Positions 33,932-44,128 of a stretch of 64,000 bases of DNA are shown one piece after another (the first letter of the stretch is position 1; every line of letters starts with the position of its first letter). Made by a program: the position numbers and the translations under genes. This stretch comes from Porpolomopsis calyptriformis (lineage: Eukaryota > Basidiomycota > Agaricomycetes > Agaricales > Hygrophoraceae), in contig OX621170.1 in assembly GCA_951640195.1 (NCBI GenBank), positions 434,001 through 498,000 of the forward strand, read 5' to 3'. The notes under the pieces are model-generated. The model ran no database searches and was not told the DNA's origin. It saw nothing but the letters and a program-made list of their open reading frames with translations.

Positions 33932-35929
33932 GAAACTGTGTGGGAATGGACTCCTCGAAGACAAGAAGCTTTCGACAACATCAAATCCCTCTTGACGAAT
34001 GCGCCCATTCTTCATATTCCTGATCGCGATCTCCCTTATTGTCTAGAAACCAATGCCTCTATCATTGGGATCGCAGGAATACTCTCCCAGCTTCATGACG
34101 GACACTGGAAACCTGTTGGCTATCATTCAAGATCTACCTCCCCTGCCGAAAAGAACTACCCTACCCATGATCTAGAGCTCCTAGCAATCATTGATTCCTT
34201 TATGCAATGGCGCCATCTTCTCGAAGGAGCGAGACACGATATTCTCATCAGAATGGACAGCTTGGCTTTACGATATTTCTCCAAGAACCTTCGCTTGTCG
34301 AATCGCCAAACTCGTTGGTCTGAATATCTGTCCAGGTTCGGGTTCAAAATCGAATACGTTCCAGGTAGGAAAAATAAAGCCGACGGCCTGTCCAGATGCC
34401 CGGATTACTTGCCCGATGTCGAAGCCAATGTGGAGAACAAAGTTCTGATAGTGCGCGACCAATGGATTAATTCAATTGTCAAGTTGTCGAATTCAAGCCT
34501 TCTTTCTAGGTTACGCTTCAAAATTCCACTCCCGCAAAAGATCCAAGATAAACTCGAGGATGCCTCACTCGCTTGGACCCAAGCTGATGGGCTTGTTCGC
34601 GATGTTGAAGGTTGGATAGTGGTGCCAGAGGAAGTATCTTTGCGCACAGACATTATACGACTGTCCCACACCTACCCCCATGCTGGCCACCCTCGCATTG
34701 AGAAGACGAAGGAACTCGTACTTCGTAACTTTATTTGGGATGGTGCCCCACAAGACATCACCAACTACGTTCGATCCTGCCCCACTTGTCAACAGAACAA
34801 GAACTTCCCCTCAAAGCCATCAGGACTACTCCAACCTATACCCCCCTCTACGGAACCATGGAAAGAAATCACTGTCGATCTCATTGTCGAACTCCCCAAG
34901 TCACAAGGCTACAATGCTGTAATGGTCATTGTCAATCGCTTCACTAAATGTGCTCACTTCATCCCAACAACTTCCAATCTCTCATCAGAAGGTGCTGCGA
35001 AACTCTTTCGGAATCATGTCTGGAAACATCATGGATGGCCCCAAAAGGTTATATCTGATCGTGGAGTACAATTTGCGTCCAAATTCACAGAAGCCCTCAA
35101 TAACTCTTTAGGAATCATCTCCGGTCTCTCCACTGCATATCACCCTCAAACAGATGGTCAAACGGAATGTACCAATCAAGAGCTCGAAGTTTACTTACAT
35201 TTCTATACCAACTTCATGCAGGATGACTGGTTGGAATGGCTCGCTTCTGTGGAATTCACCTACAACAATCGGCAACACTCTGCCACTTCACAATCACCAT
35301 TCTATATGGAATACGGACGTCATCCCCACCTTCCCACAGCTATTCCGGATCAAAGCAATGTGCCCACAGCAAACACCTTTCACGAACGTCTCACACACGC
35401 ACAGCAAAACGCCGAACAATCCTTATCAAAGACAACGGAGTCAATGAAGAAATACGCCGATCGAAAACGGAAACCTTCACCCTCCTACAAAGAAGGAGAT
35501 CTAGTCTGGTTGGATACCAAGAATATCAAGACGACACGACCCTCGAAGAAACTTGACAATCGACGGACCAGACCATTCAAGGTCTTGAAGAAGATATTGG
35601 ACCTTGCCTATCTGATCGACATTCCCGGAACATGGAGACTACACCCAGTCTTTCACGTTTCACTCCTAAGACCCAACGTCAGAAATGAATTGCTCCACCC
35701 TGATGTCATCGACACATCACGGCCTCCTCCTGATCTGATCGAAAACGAAGAAGAATATGAGGTTGAATCCATATTACAACATTCCGGAGCTAAACGACGC
35801 CAAAAGTACTTGGTCAAATGGAAAGGCTATCCGATTGAAGAAGCTACTTGGGAAGATCGATCGAACATTTTACGACACGCCAAGGAAATTGTGAAGACGT
35901 ATGAAGATTCAATTCAAACGGCGACCTGA
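33932..35929 (+). CDS. pol: RNase H, integrase and chromodomain of element F, open frame
   Basis: One uninterrupted frame covers RNase H (LPYCLETNASIIG, where Asp of the usual ETDAS is Asn), integrase and chromodomain. Integrase has the HHCC finger (HTYPHAGHP ... CPTCQQNK), catalytic Asp in EITVDLIVELP, Asp in VISDRGVQF and Glu in NQELEVYLHF, then the GPY/F-like module (RPFKVLKKILDLAYLI, HPVFHVSLLRP) and a chromodomain with YEVESILQHSG and YLVKWKGYPIEEATWED. The integrase inserts retrotransposon cDNA; the chromodomain steers it to chromatin. There is no start codon of its own, so expression would need the upstream frame, which is shifted by the deletion. Confidence 0.88.
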   Translation, partial: ETVWEWTPRRQEAFDNIKSLLTNAPILHIPDRDLPYCLETNASIIGIAGILSQLHDGHWKPVGYHSRSTSPAEKNYPTHDLELLAIIDSFMQWRHLLEGARHDILIRMDSLALRYFSKNLRLSNRQTRWSEYLSRFGFKIEYVPGRKNKADGLSRCPDYLPDVEANVENKVLIVRDQWINSIVKLSNSSLLSRLRFKIPLPQKIQDKLEDASLAWTQADGLVRDVEGWIVVPEEVSLRTDIIRLSHTYPHAGHPRIEKTKELVLRNFIWDGAPQDITNYVRSCPTCQQNKNFPSKPSGLLQPIPPSTEPWKEITVDLIVELPKSQGYNAVMVIVNRFTKCAHFIPTTSNLSSEGAAKLFRNHVWKHHGWPQKVISDRGVQFASKFTEALNNSLGIISGLSTAYHPQTDGQTECTNQELEVYLHFYTNFMQDDWLEWLASVEFTYNNRQHSATSQSPFYMEYGRHPHLPTAIPDQSNVPTANTFHERLTHAQQNAEQSLSKTTESMKKYADRKRKPSPSYKEGDLVWLDTKNIKTTRPSKKLDNRRTRPFKVLKKILDLAYLIDIPGTWRLHPVFHVSLLRPNVRNELLHPDVIDTSRPPPDLIENEEEYEVESILQHSGAKRRQKYLVKWKGYPIEEATWEDRSNILRHAKEIVKTYEDSIQTAT

Positions 35930-36096
35930 TTCTATTCATTTGTTTGTCATCATTCCGTCTACCAAGAATTAACTTCTATTTTTAGAACCATTCCTTATAA
36001 ACTGCGAGACATCTCCACTTTCCTTCACGATTCAAATTACGCACTTCTTGGCAACAACTCAAGACCACTTGACTAAAACGCTATAGCAATTTTATC

Positions 36097-36843
36097 ATGC
36101 CTGCTACACGATCCACACGATCCCCTTCCCCTCAAGTTGCCATCTGACGTTCTGGACGAATCCCTTCATCCACCATCCGCTCCCCTACTCCCGGTCCCTC
36201 CACCTCTGCTTCCTCCCCCCGGCAATTACGACAACAAGCCCGCGCTCGCGCAGAAGACTTCTTCAAGGAGTATCCTACTCAAACCCCCCCTCCCAAAGAC
36301 CCTACCATCACCATCTCCCGCCTCACGGTCCATGCCAACAGCGTCAGTAACTGGAATCATGAACTTCATCAAGAACGTGAAGTCCTGCAAGCTGAGCTCA
36401 AGGCGTCGGAGAAAAGCGCTTTGTTTTAGAAAAATCATTGGGATCAGAGCGAGTTGAAAGTTTGGGAGCTTCAACGGGAGAAGAAACGAACATGGGTCAA
36501 TTGTTACGACGTCACCACTTGCGCCATCATTGTTAAGCTCGTCGAAGAAAGTCGTCGAGCCGAACGACTCTCTAGAGATGATTTCCTCCGAGCCCAACGC
36601 GATCTCGCAACAATGGAAACTCTGATCAAATACGGAAAATCAGTCGAGTATCCCATCAACGTCGACTTAGAGTACCCGATTGACAATGACGATGTCGCGA
36701 CAGTCCGAGCCCCCTCCCCCATTGAAATGACTTCGGAAGTCGAACTTATCGCTTCCCCCTCAGTGGCCGTCGAGGCCCCCACCACCAAGGAAATCCCGAC
36801 TCAGGCCTTGGAAGATGAAACGACCGACACCGCCCAAGTTTGA
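36097..36843 (+). pseudogene. Third ORF of element F, in the env position
   Basis: ATG at 36097 starts MPATRSTRSPSPQVAI. A Ser/Pro-rich head is followed by ARARAEDFFKEYPTQTPPP, then a long charged helix (NHELHQEREVLQAELKASEKSALF to VKLVEESRRAERLSRDDFL) that looks like a coiled coil. An acidic tail (YPINVDLEYP, EDETTDTAQV) ends at TGA 36841-36843. In-frame TGA near 36145 and TAG near 36427 interrupt it. It lies 168 nt after pol and 35 nt before the 3' LTR. No membrane segment or signal peptide is visible, so it is not envelope-like in sequence. Function is unknown. Confidence 0.7.
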
Positions 36844-36878
36844 AATTCGGGACGAATTTCCTTTAAAGCCGAGGTGTA

Positions 36879-37890
36879 TGTCACAGTCGGAATTTTCTTT
36901 TCTTTTCTTTATCTAATCACATGTAAACCTATCTCTTATCTTGGGATTCCCCATACTTGTCGATGGGATTCCCCATTGCCTTTCTCCGGGATTCCCCACT
37001 ACTCTACCTATATGTGGTGATACGTCTGCTTCGTGTATGAGAACTGAACACAGAACAAGGTGCGAGGACGACTATAAAGAGTCTCGACACAGCCTATGAT
37101 CGATAATCGTGGAAAGGGAGTCTTCGATCGTTCGCGAACGTGATCGATCAGGGAATCGGAAGGATCGGGAAGTCGAAAGAGGAAGTCTTAGGAGATCTAA
37201 AGAGGATCTAGACTCGAGAGCGAGAGAGAAGCAAATATCTAACTTGTTGGATCACTAGCTACAACATACAGTATATATATCTTCTAGTACAAGGATCCCT
37301 TTGAGTGTATATGATAAAAGGGGAGCCTCTCTAATGATCTAAGGGGAAAGTAGTGAATGGGAATGAAGGAATCGAATGAAAAGGGAGAAATAGAAGAGAA
37401 CAGATGCCTTTGAATACTGTCTTCCCTTTGATATACAAACTTTCATTTGCGTTCGGAAAGCTTCGATCGCGTTTGGAGTGTTTGATAATTCTTGAAGTCA
37501 TTCAGGATGTTTAGGAGCTATCGGGAGCATTCGGAGGGTTCAAGTTCGTGTTTGAAGGACTTGGTAGGCGTCTAGTATTCATATAGTTGAATATACAGTG
37601 CTCAGGGGATGGAGGGGTCGTATCAGCGGACATACTTCATTTCCGTTACATTTCAACCCCTTATGATTCGTCATCGATCATGATGACTCATTCTTATCTC
37701 TACCTCATGTTATGTCACACTGACTCACACAGATAAGTAGTCAGTATATAAAGAGTACCTCTTGTACGTATCAGACCTTAAGTCTGATTCCTTGTTAGCC
37801 TACTCATAACAAGGACTTGGAACCATACCCTATATCTCTTGGGACAGAACACCCAAAGTAAAACGCGTTCCGAACAACCGGTTTATAACA
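36879..37890 (+). repeat. 3' LTR of element F, split by a solo LTR
   Basis: The LTR begins TGTCACAGTCGG, is interrupted at 37018-37625 and ends CGGTTTATAACA. Without the insert and one 4-bp flank it is 400 bp, the same as the 5' LTR. Confidence 0.93.
37018..37625 (-). mobile_element. Solo LTR, TGATACG family, copy 3 (608 bp), innermost insertion
   Basis: On the plus strand it runs TGATACGTCTGC to GGGGTCGTATCA. Its reverse complement starts TGATACGACCCCT, like copies 1 and 2, but the body is much diverged. The flanks are GTGG (37014-37017) and GCGG (37626-37629), one transition apart. A CTTTTATCATATAC stretch on the minus strand occupies the TATA position. Confidence 0.75.
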
Positions 37891-37987
37891 TCCCCCTACT
37901 GTTAGATATCAACCCTTTCCGTTCCAACAACCTACTCGACCTTCTTCACCCTTAACGACACCTTCACCTTCACCATCACCAGATCCA

Positions 37988-39127
37988 ATGGGTTCTCACG
38001 CTAACTCCCCTGTTCCCAACCTTAACGAGATCCTCGCAGTCATGAATGACTTGCGGAGAGAAATGGCCAACCTCCAGGCTTCGAACGCAAACCAAGCAGC
38101 AGAGATTCAAGATCTCCATCAACAACTTGCCACCCAAGCCCAGCCTCAGCCCCCACCGCAACCTCAACCACAACCTCCTGCCACTCCCACCATCGAGATA
38201 AAGATGGCCAAGCCAGACAAATTCACTGGTCGACAGCAGGATGTCGACAAATTTATTAACAGCTGCGAATTGTATTTCATGGGAAAACCATACCGCGACG
38301 AACACAAGATCCCCTTTGCCCTTTCTTTCATAAAAGGAACGAATACCCAGACCTGGTCCGAGAAGGAGACGAACGACATGAGAACTGTCAACTGGACTGG
38401 CCCAACTGCTACCTGGGCCGCATTTGTGACTTGATTCTGGACAACATTCGAAGGAATCGACAGACAGTCTCATGCTCGCAACGACATCAAGAATCTCCGC
38501 CAGGGAAGGAAGAAGATAGAAGATTACAACCTGCACTTCGGCGCTTTACAGGTCGATACCAGTTTTAACAATGCCGCCCTCATCGATCTTTACCAAGCTG
38601 GACTCAATTCTGAGTTCATTGAATTTGTTTACCAACTCCCCGCTGTCCCAACCACACTTCAAGAGTGGAAGGACGCCACGACACGCTACCAACACCAAAA
38701 GGATATTCTCACCTCACAGAAACAGTCCTCTACATCCCGACCCCAATACTCTAATCCCTTTCCTGCCCGAGGATCGTACGTGGCTGCAATAACAACCCGT
38801 CAAACATCAGCAGCCCCCGCCATCAAGAGAGAGGAGTCTTCCTCTTCTGCCCTTACGATCCCGTATGGAAACTGCTATTCCTGCGGCCAACCAGGGCACT
38901 TTGCGAATGCCTGCCCAAACTGTGTCGCCGGTGATGCGAAGAATCTACCCGATACCTCTTCCTCACGTCGAGGAGGATATTTTCGAGGCAGAGGCGGATA
39001 CCGAGGACAAGGTTGCGACATACGTGTCATTACCACTGAGCCCAACATGGAGAACATCAACTCACCCCCTACACTGGGAATGAGCGAGACTCCGTCGGAT
39101 ATGGCAAAATGTGGTATATGCAATTAG
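37988..39127 (+). pseudogene. gag: Gag of element E
   Basis: ATG at 37988 (MGSHANSPVPNLNEIL) lies after element F. Upstream codons on both sides of F (30912-31136 and 37896-37987, in frame as DNDEDLYDP... and RYQPFPFQQPT) may be an N-terminal extension. The protein has a helical N-terminus, Pro/Gln linker, capsid-like core (AKPDKFTGRQQDVDKFINSC, SWSEK-like QTWSEKETNDMR) and zinc knuckle CYSCGQPGHFANACP near residues 296-310. One TGA (38432-38434) replaces an expected Arg. The stop at 39125-39127 precedes pol, which is in the -1 frame. Confidence 0.85.
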
Positions 39128-42100
39128 TCAGATGATTGAAAGAAGAGGTTGGCTATGGACTTGAAGTCCCAGGGTTTTTAAAAGGTTCGAACGATTTGCC
39201 CAACGTTATGGACTATACCACTTGATGTACCATTACCCCATGCAATCCATTTCGAATTCTTGGTGCTATCGAAAAAGGTGATTCAGGACTTACAATGGAT
39301 GTTTGGATCAAAGCTTCAGACAGTGGCCGACGTGTCCCTGCCATGTGTCTTATTGATAGCGGAGCTTCTGGAAACTTTATGGACGAGACCTTTGCAACTC
39401 ATCATGAATTTACTCTTCAGGATTTGGAAACCCCAATCCCCATACGGAATGCAGATGGGTCAGAGAACTGAGGAGGCCTGATCATTTTTGACACAGATGT
39501 CTGGATAGAAGCTCCAGGTGGACACACTGAAAGGATCCGTTTGGAAGTGACCGACCTCGGATCCAAGTTTGATATTATCCTTGGCTACCCATGGCTCAGA
39601 GCTCAAAACCCTAGTATCGATTGGGAGAAGTCAACACTGGCTCTTGGAGGCAAAGAGACTTCTCATCGGTATTGTAGCGGCGAAGCAGAGTCCTCTGTGG
39701 TAGAATCGGTCTTGCTGGCAATAACAAGTATTTCAAAATCGGACGAATCTCGAGCCAGCACGGTGGAGGAAGATATGCGAAAGTTTGTACCAGAGGTCTA
39801 TTGGAAAGACTATGCTAGTGTCTTTGCCAAGGAGTCCTTTGATTGCCTTCCACCCCATTCCAAGTTCAATCACGTCATTGATCTTAAAGATAACTTCATA
39901 CCCCAAAATGATGTGACTTATCCGATGTCCCCTCGAGAGATAGACTTCCTAGTGAAGTTTTTGGAAGAAAACATGGCCACTGGACAAATATTCAAAGGAT
40001 CTTCACCTCAAGCCACTCCCTTCTTCCTGAGCAAGAAAGCTGAAGAAATCAATGCGAAAGGACAAGACGCTGGATATAGACCAATCGAAGACTACCGTTA
40101 CTTGAACCACTTCACTATTCCTGACCGATATCCTCTACCACTCCCCCATCAAATCATTCAACAACCAAAGTTACGATCTGCTGCGCTATTCACAGTCGTA
40201 GATATCCGATGGGGATTTAACAACATTCGGATTAAAGAAGGCGATGAATGGAAAGCTGCTTTCAACACGGTCAAGGGACTCTATGTTCCAAGAGTGATGT
40301 TCTTTGGTCTATCAAATTCTCCAGCTACATTCCAACGGATGATCGATACGCGATTTGCTGAAGTATTGAAATCAGGTTGTGTTTTTATCTATATCGATGA
40401 CGTTCTCATCTGCAGAGATGATCTAGAAGAATTGCGTTATTGGATGTTCAAAACCCTTGACATTATGAAGAAGAACAAACTCTCCTGTAAACCTGTCAAA
40501 TGCCAATTCGAGAAAGAAGAGGTGATCTATCTAGGGATGACCTTGACGAAAGGTCATATCGGAACCAATCCCAAGAAGATCAAAGCCATAGCTGAATGGC
40601 CTGAACCTCAAACCGTAAAACAACTTCAATCCTTTCTCAGAAGCGCGAATTTCTGGAGAAAATACATCAAGGACTTTTCAAAGATTGCTCAACCACTTAA
40701 CCAATTACTCTGCAAAGATACTGTATGGGAATGGACTCCCAAATGACAACACACCTTTGATCAACTAAAACACTCCCTCATGAATGCCCCCATCCTCGAA
40801 GTGCCGGATCAAGACCTACCATATTGCTTGGAGACTGACGCCTCTGGTTTTGCCTTAGGAGGAATACTGTCTCAACTGCATGGGGGCGGCTGGAAACCCA
40901 TAGGCTTTCATTCAAGATCTTTGACCCCTGCTGAAAAGAAATATCCAACTCACGACGCTGAGCTTCTAGCGATAATAGACTGTCTTAAAGCATGGCGACA
41001 TCTTTTAGAAGGTTCACAACATAACCTTCTGATTCGTACCGACAGCCTCGCCCTCAAATATTTCAGTATCGCTTGCGTATTATTTGGACGACATGCTCGT
41101 TGGTCGGAAATTCTATCGAGATATGAATACAAGATCGAGTACATCCCAGGGAGAAAGAACAAGGCCAATGGATTATCTAGGCGCCCGGATTATTTCGACG
41201 AGGGTAAAGGCGAGGTAGAAGATGAGATTTTAATTGCGGATGAACATTGGATCAATTCAATCGTCAAACTTTCAGAACCAGACTTTTTCGCAAAATTACA
41301 CTTCAAGCTGCCGATACCGAACAAGATCTCACAGAAAATCGAGGATGCCTCATTGTTTTGGGACCAAGCTGATGGGTTGGTTTGTGATGTTGAAGGTCAA
41401 ATTATGGTGCCAGAGGAAGTATCTTTGCGCACAGACATAATACAACTGTCCCACGCCTACCCCCATGCTGGACACCCTGGCATTGAGAAGACGAAGGAGC
41501 TAGTGCTCCAAAACTTTGTTTGGGATGGCGTCTCTCAAGACGTTATCAACTACGTACGGTCCTGTCCTGCTTGTCAGCAAAACAAGAATTACCCTTCAAA
41601 ACTGACAGGACTCCTACAACCTATACCCCCCGCTACCAAACCATGGACTGAGATAACTGTCGATCTCATTGTTCAATTACCTGACTCGCTTGGATACGAT
41701 GCTGTGATAGTAGTCGTCGATCGCTTCATGAAACATGCCCACTTTATTCCGACAACCTCCAATCTCTCATCAGAAGGCGCTGCCCAACTCTTCCGTGATC
41801 ACATCTGGAAACATCATGGATGGCCAAAGAAGATCATTTCCGACCGTGGAGTACAGTTCGCATCAAAGTTCACAGAAGCCCTCAATAAACTCCTAAGAAC
41901 CATTTCTGGACTGTCTACTACTTATCATCCCGAGACCAATGGTCAGACCGAACGAACGAACCAAGAACTTGAGGTCTACTTACGATTCTACACCAACTTC
42001 ATGCAAGACGACTGGTCCGAATGGCTAGCTTCTGCCAAATTCACTTACAATAATCGACAACACTCTGCCACATCACAATCACCCTTCTATTTAGAATATG

Positions 42101-42714
42101 GCCGTCATCCTCATTTGCCGATCACAATTGAATCCCCGAGCAACATCCCCACAGCAAACACCTTCCATGAATGTCTCACGTGTGCTCAGAAGAATGCTGG
42201 CAAATCACTATCACATGCCGCAGAATCAATGAAGAAATATGCTGATCGAAAACGGAGACTCTCTCCCTCCTTCAAAATCGGAGATTTGGTTTGGTTAGAT
42301 ACCAAGAACATCAAGACGACTCGACCCACTAAGAAGCTGGATAACCAAAGAACTGGACTGTTCAAGATCCTAAAACAAGTATCGGATCTTGCATACCTTA
42401 TCGATGTCCCTGGAACTTGGAAGCTCCATCCAGTTTGTCACGTATCACTCCTGAGACCAAACATCAAAGATAAGTCACTCCACCCTGATATTACTGATAC
42501 ATCTCAACCTCCCCCAGATCTGATCGAGAACGAAGAAGAATATGAAGTCGAATCTATTCTTCAACACTCTGGAGCTAAACGCCGATGAAAATATTTGATC
42601 AAATGGAAAGGTTATCCAATCGAAGAAGCTACTTGGGAAGAATGATCGAACGTCTTATGACACGCCAAGGAAATTGTGAAGACTTACGAAGACTCAATTC
42701 AAACGGTGACTTAA
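39128..42714 (+). pseudogene. pol: Pol of element E: protease, RT, RNase H, integrase, chromodomain
   Basis: Protease shows MCLIDSGASGNF. The frame 39541-40743 covers RT with GYRPIEDYRYLN, VVDIRWGFNNIRI, MFFGLSNSPATFQRM and the catalytic YIDDVLIC, and the thumb/connection. TGA at 40744-40746 (Arg expected) separates it from an open frame 40780-42588 with RNase H (LETDASGFALGG), the integrase HHCC finger, Asp in EITVDLIVQLP, Asp in IISDRGVQF, Glu in NQELEVYL, and the GPY/F-like module. A second TGA at 42586-42588 lies at the start of the chromodomain (KYLIKWKGYPIEEATW follows). Apart from about six stops the gene is complete and shows what F lacks. Confidence 0.92.
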
Positions 42715-43092
42715 CTTGTTTGTCATCATTCCGGCTGTCCATTTTTTGAATTCTATTCTTAGATCGAGTTGGCGCTTATAAACTCAGAATCGTTGATACG
42801 ATTCCATCCAGTCTTTCCCCACTTTCGATGAACTTACCCAATACTATTGTCTCCAATACCAACGTCGTAGAACCATCATTCTGTCACGAATCTGAAATTC
42901 GAGACATGAGATCGAGCGCGCTGAGGCCGTCTCTCATGAACGTCGAGCAGATTCATAGCCGATCACGTGTAATCTGGTATATATACTGGGAACAACTGAA
43001 CTGGGTAAGTCCAGTTCTATGACGTTTTAGTCAAGTGGTCTTGACTGTCATCAGATGCGCACGTTCCCAGTGCAATTCTTAACACATTCACA

Positions 43093-43700
43093 ATGCCTGC
43101 CACTCGATCTCCCTCTCCTCAAGTCGCCATCCGACGCGCTGGACGAATCCCTTCATCCGCCATCCACTCCCCTACTCCCGGTCCCTCCACCTCTACCTCC
43201 TCCACTTGGCAGTTACATCGACAAGCTCGCGCACGCGTGGAAGACTTCTTCAAGGAATACCCCACGCAAACCCCTCCTCCTGAAGATCCCGCCATGACCA
43301 TCTCGCGCCTCATGGCTCACAGCAATAGCGTCAGTAACTGGAACCGAGAACTTCATCAAGAACGTGAAGTACTGCAAGCCGAGCTCAAGGCATCGGAGAA
43401 AAGTGCCTTATTTTGGAAGAACCGTTGGGATCAAAGTGAGTTGAAAGTTTGGGAGCTCCAACAGGAAAAGAAACATACGTGGGTCAACTGTTACGATGTC
43501 ACCACCCACGCCCAATCAATCTCGACTTGGAATACCCGGATGACGACGACGTCACAACAGTCCGAGCCCCTTCCCCCATCAAAGCGGCCTCGGAAGCTAC
43601 CCCCATCGCTTCCCTCTCAGTGGTCATCGAGGCCCCCGCCACTGAGGAAATCCAAACCCAGGCCTCAGAGAACAAAATGACCAACATTACCCAAGTTTGA
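43093..43700 (+). pseudogene. Third ORF of element E
   Basis: ATG at 43093 (MPATRSPSPQVAIRRAGR) is open for about 140 codons, with the same Ser/Pro head and charged helix as in F (NRELHQEREVLQAELKASEK, FWKNRWDQSELKVWELQQEKK). Around 43513 a deletion relative to F removes the LVEESRRAERL region and shifts the frame. The acidic tail (INLDLEYPDDDD ... TNITQV) continues in another frame to TGA 43698-43700, 34 nt before the 3' LTR. Confidence 0.7.
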
Positions 43701-43734
43701 AATTCGGGTCGAATTTCCCGAAAAACAAGGTGTA

Positions 43735-44123
43735 TGTCACAGACGTAAATTTTCACTTTCTCTCTATGTTAGTCATTGTTGCTTAGTCAGATAGGTCTTA
43801 TCTTTGCTTGGGATTCCCCACAGTCTCACATCTTTTCATATATCCTAGATAGGACACATTTCATTTCCGACAATCATGTTTCATCTTTTCACATGCTCCG
43901 AGTCTTCTATCATGCTTATCTCTACTCGTTGCATGTACTCCTTGTGTAAACACTGACTCATCCGCAGTAGCGTAGTCAGTATATAAACCCCTAGTTAGTC
44001 ATACTCAGACTTTAAGTCTGATTCCTCATTAGCAACCCAATAACTAGGACTTGAGACATTATCATCATCTTGGGACAGAGCTCTCCAAAGTAAAACCATC
44101 TCATCGACAACCAGTTTATAACA
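43735..44123 (+). repeat. 3' LTR of element E (389 bp)
   Basis: It starts TGTCACAGACGTAAATTTTC and ends CCAGTTTATAACA. It keeps CG at several sites where the 5' copy has TG or CA, and the reverse at others. The duplication GGCTG follows (44124-44128). Confidence 0.93.
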
Positions 44124-44128
44124 GGCTG

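Larger units (their letters stand above)
31142..37890 (+). mobile_element. Ty3/gypsy chromovirus F, plus strand, lacking the RT core
   Basis: LTRs 31142-31541 and 36879-37890 (the latter holding a 608-bp solo LTR; 400 bp without it and one target copy) and the perfect duplication TCCCC (31137-31141, 37891-37895) in gag of E define it. The two LTRs differ at about 15 sites, all transitions. Between protease and RNase H about 0.8 kb containing the RT catalytic region is deleted (joint near 33931). The RNase H-integrase-chromodomain frame of more than 650 codons is open, which is unusual in this window. Confidence 0.94.
30482..44123 (+). mobile_element. Ty3/gypsy chromovirus E, plus strand, enlarged by element F
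   Basis: Two LTRs of exactly 389 bp (30482-30870, 43735-44123) and the perfect duplication GGCTG (30477-30481, 44124-44128) in the RT of B define it. Element F splits its gag at TCCCC. The LTRs differ by about ten transitions and no transversion. It retains the most complete coding set of the family: gag, protease-RT, RNase H-integrase-chromodomain and a third ORF, each with one or a few stops. Confidence 0.94.

Noticed and set aside
36097..43700. Third ORF as a retroviral envelope gene
   Set aside because: No signal peptide, transmembrane segment or glycosylated ectodomain pattern; a coiled-coil protein of unknown role fits better.
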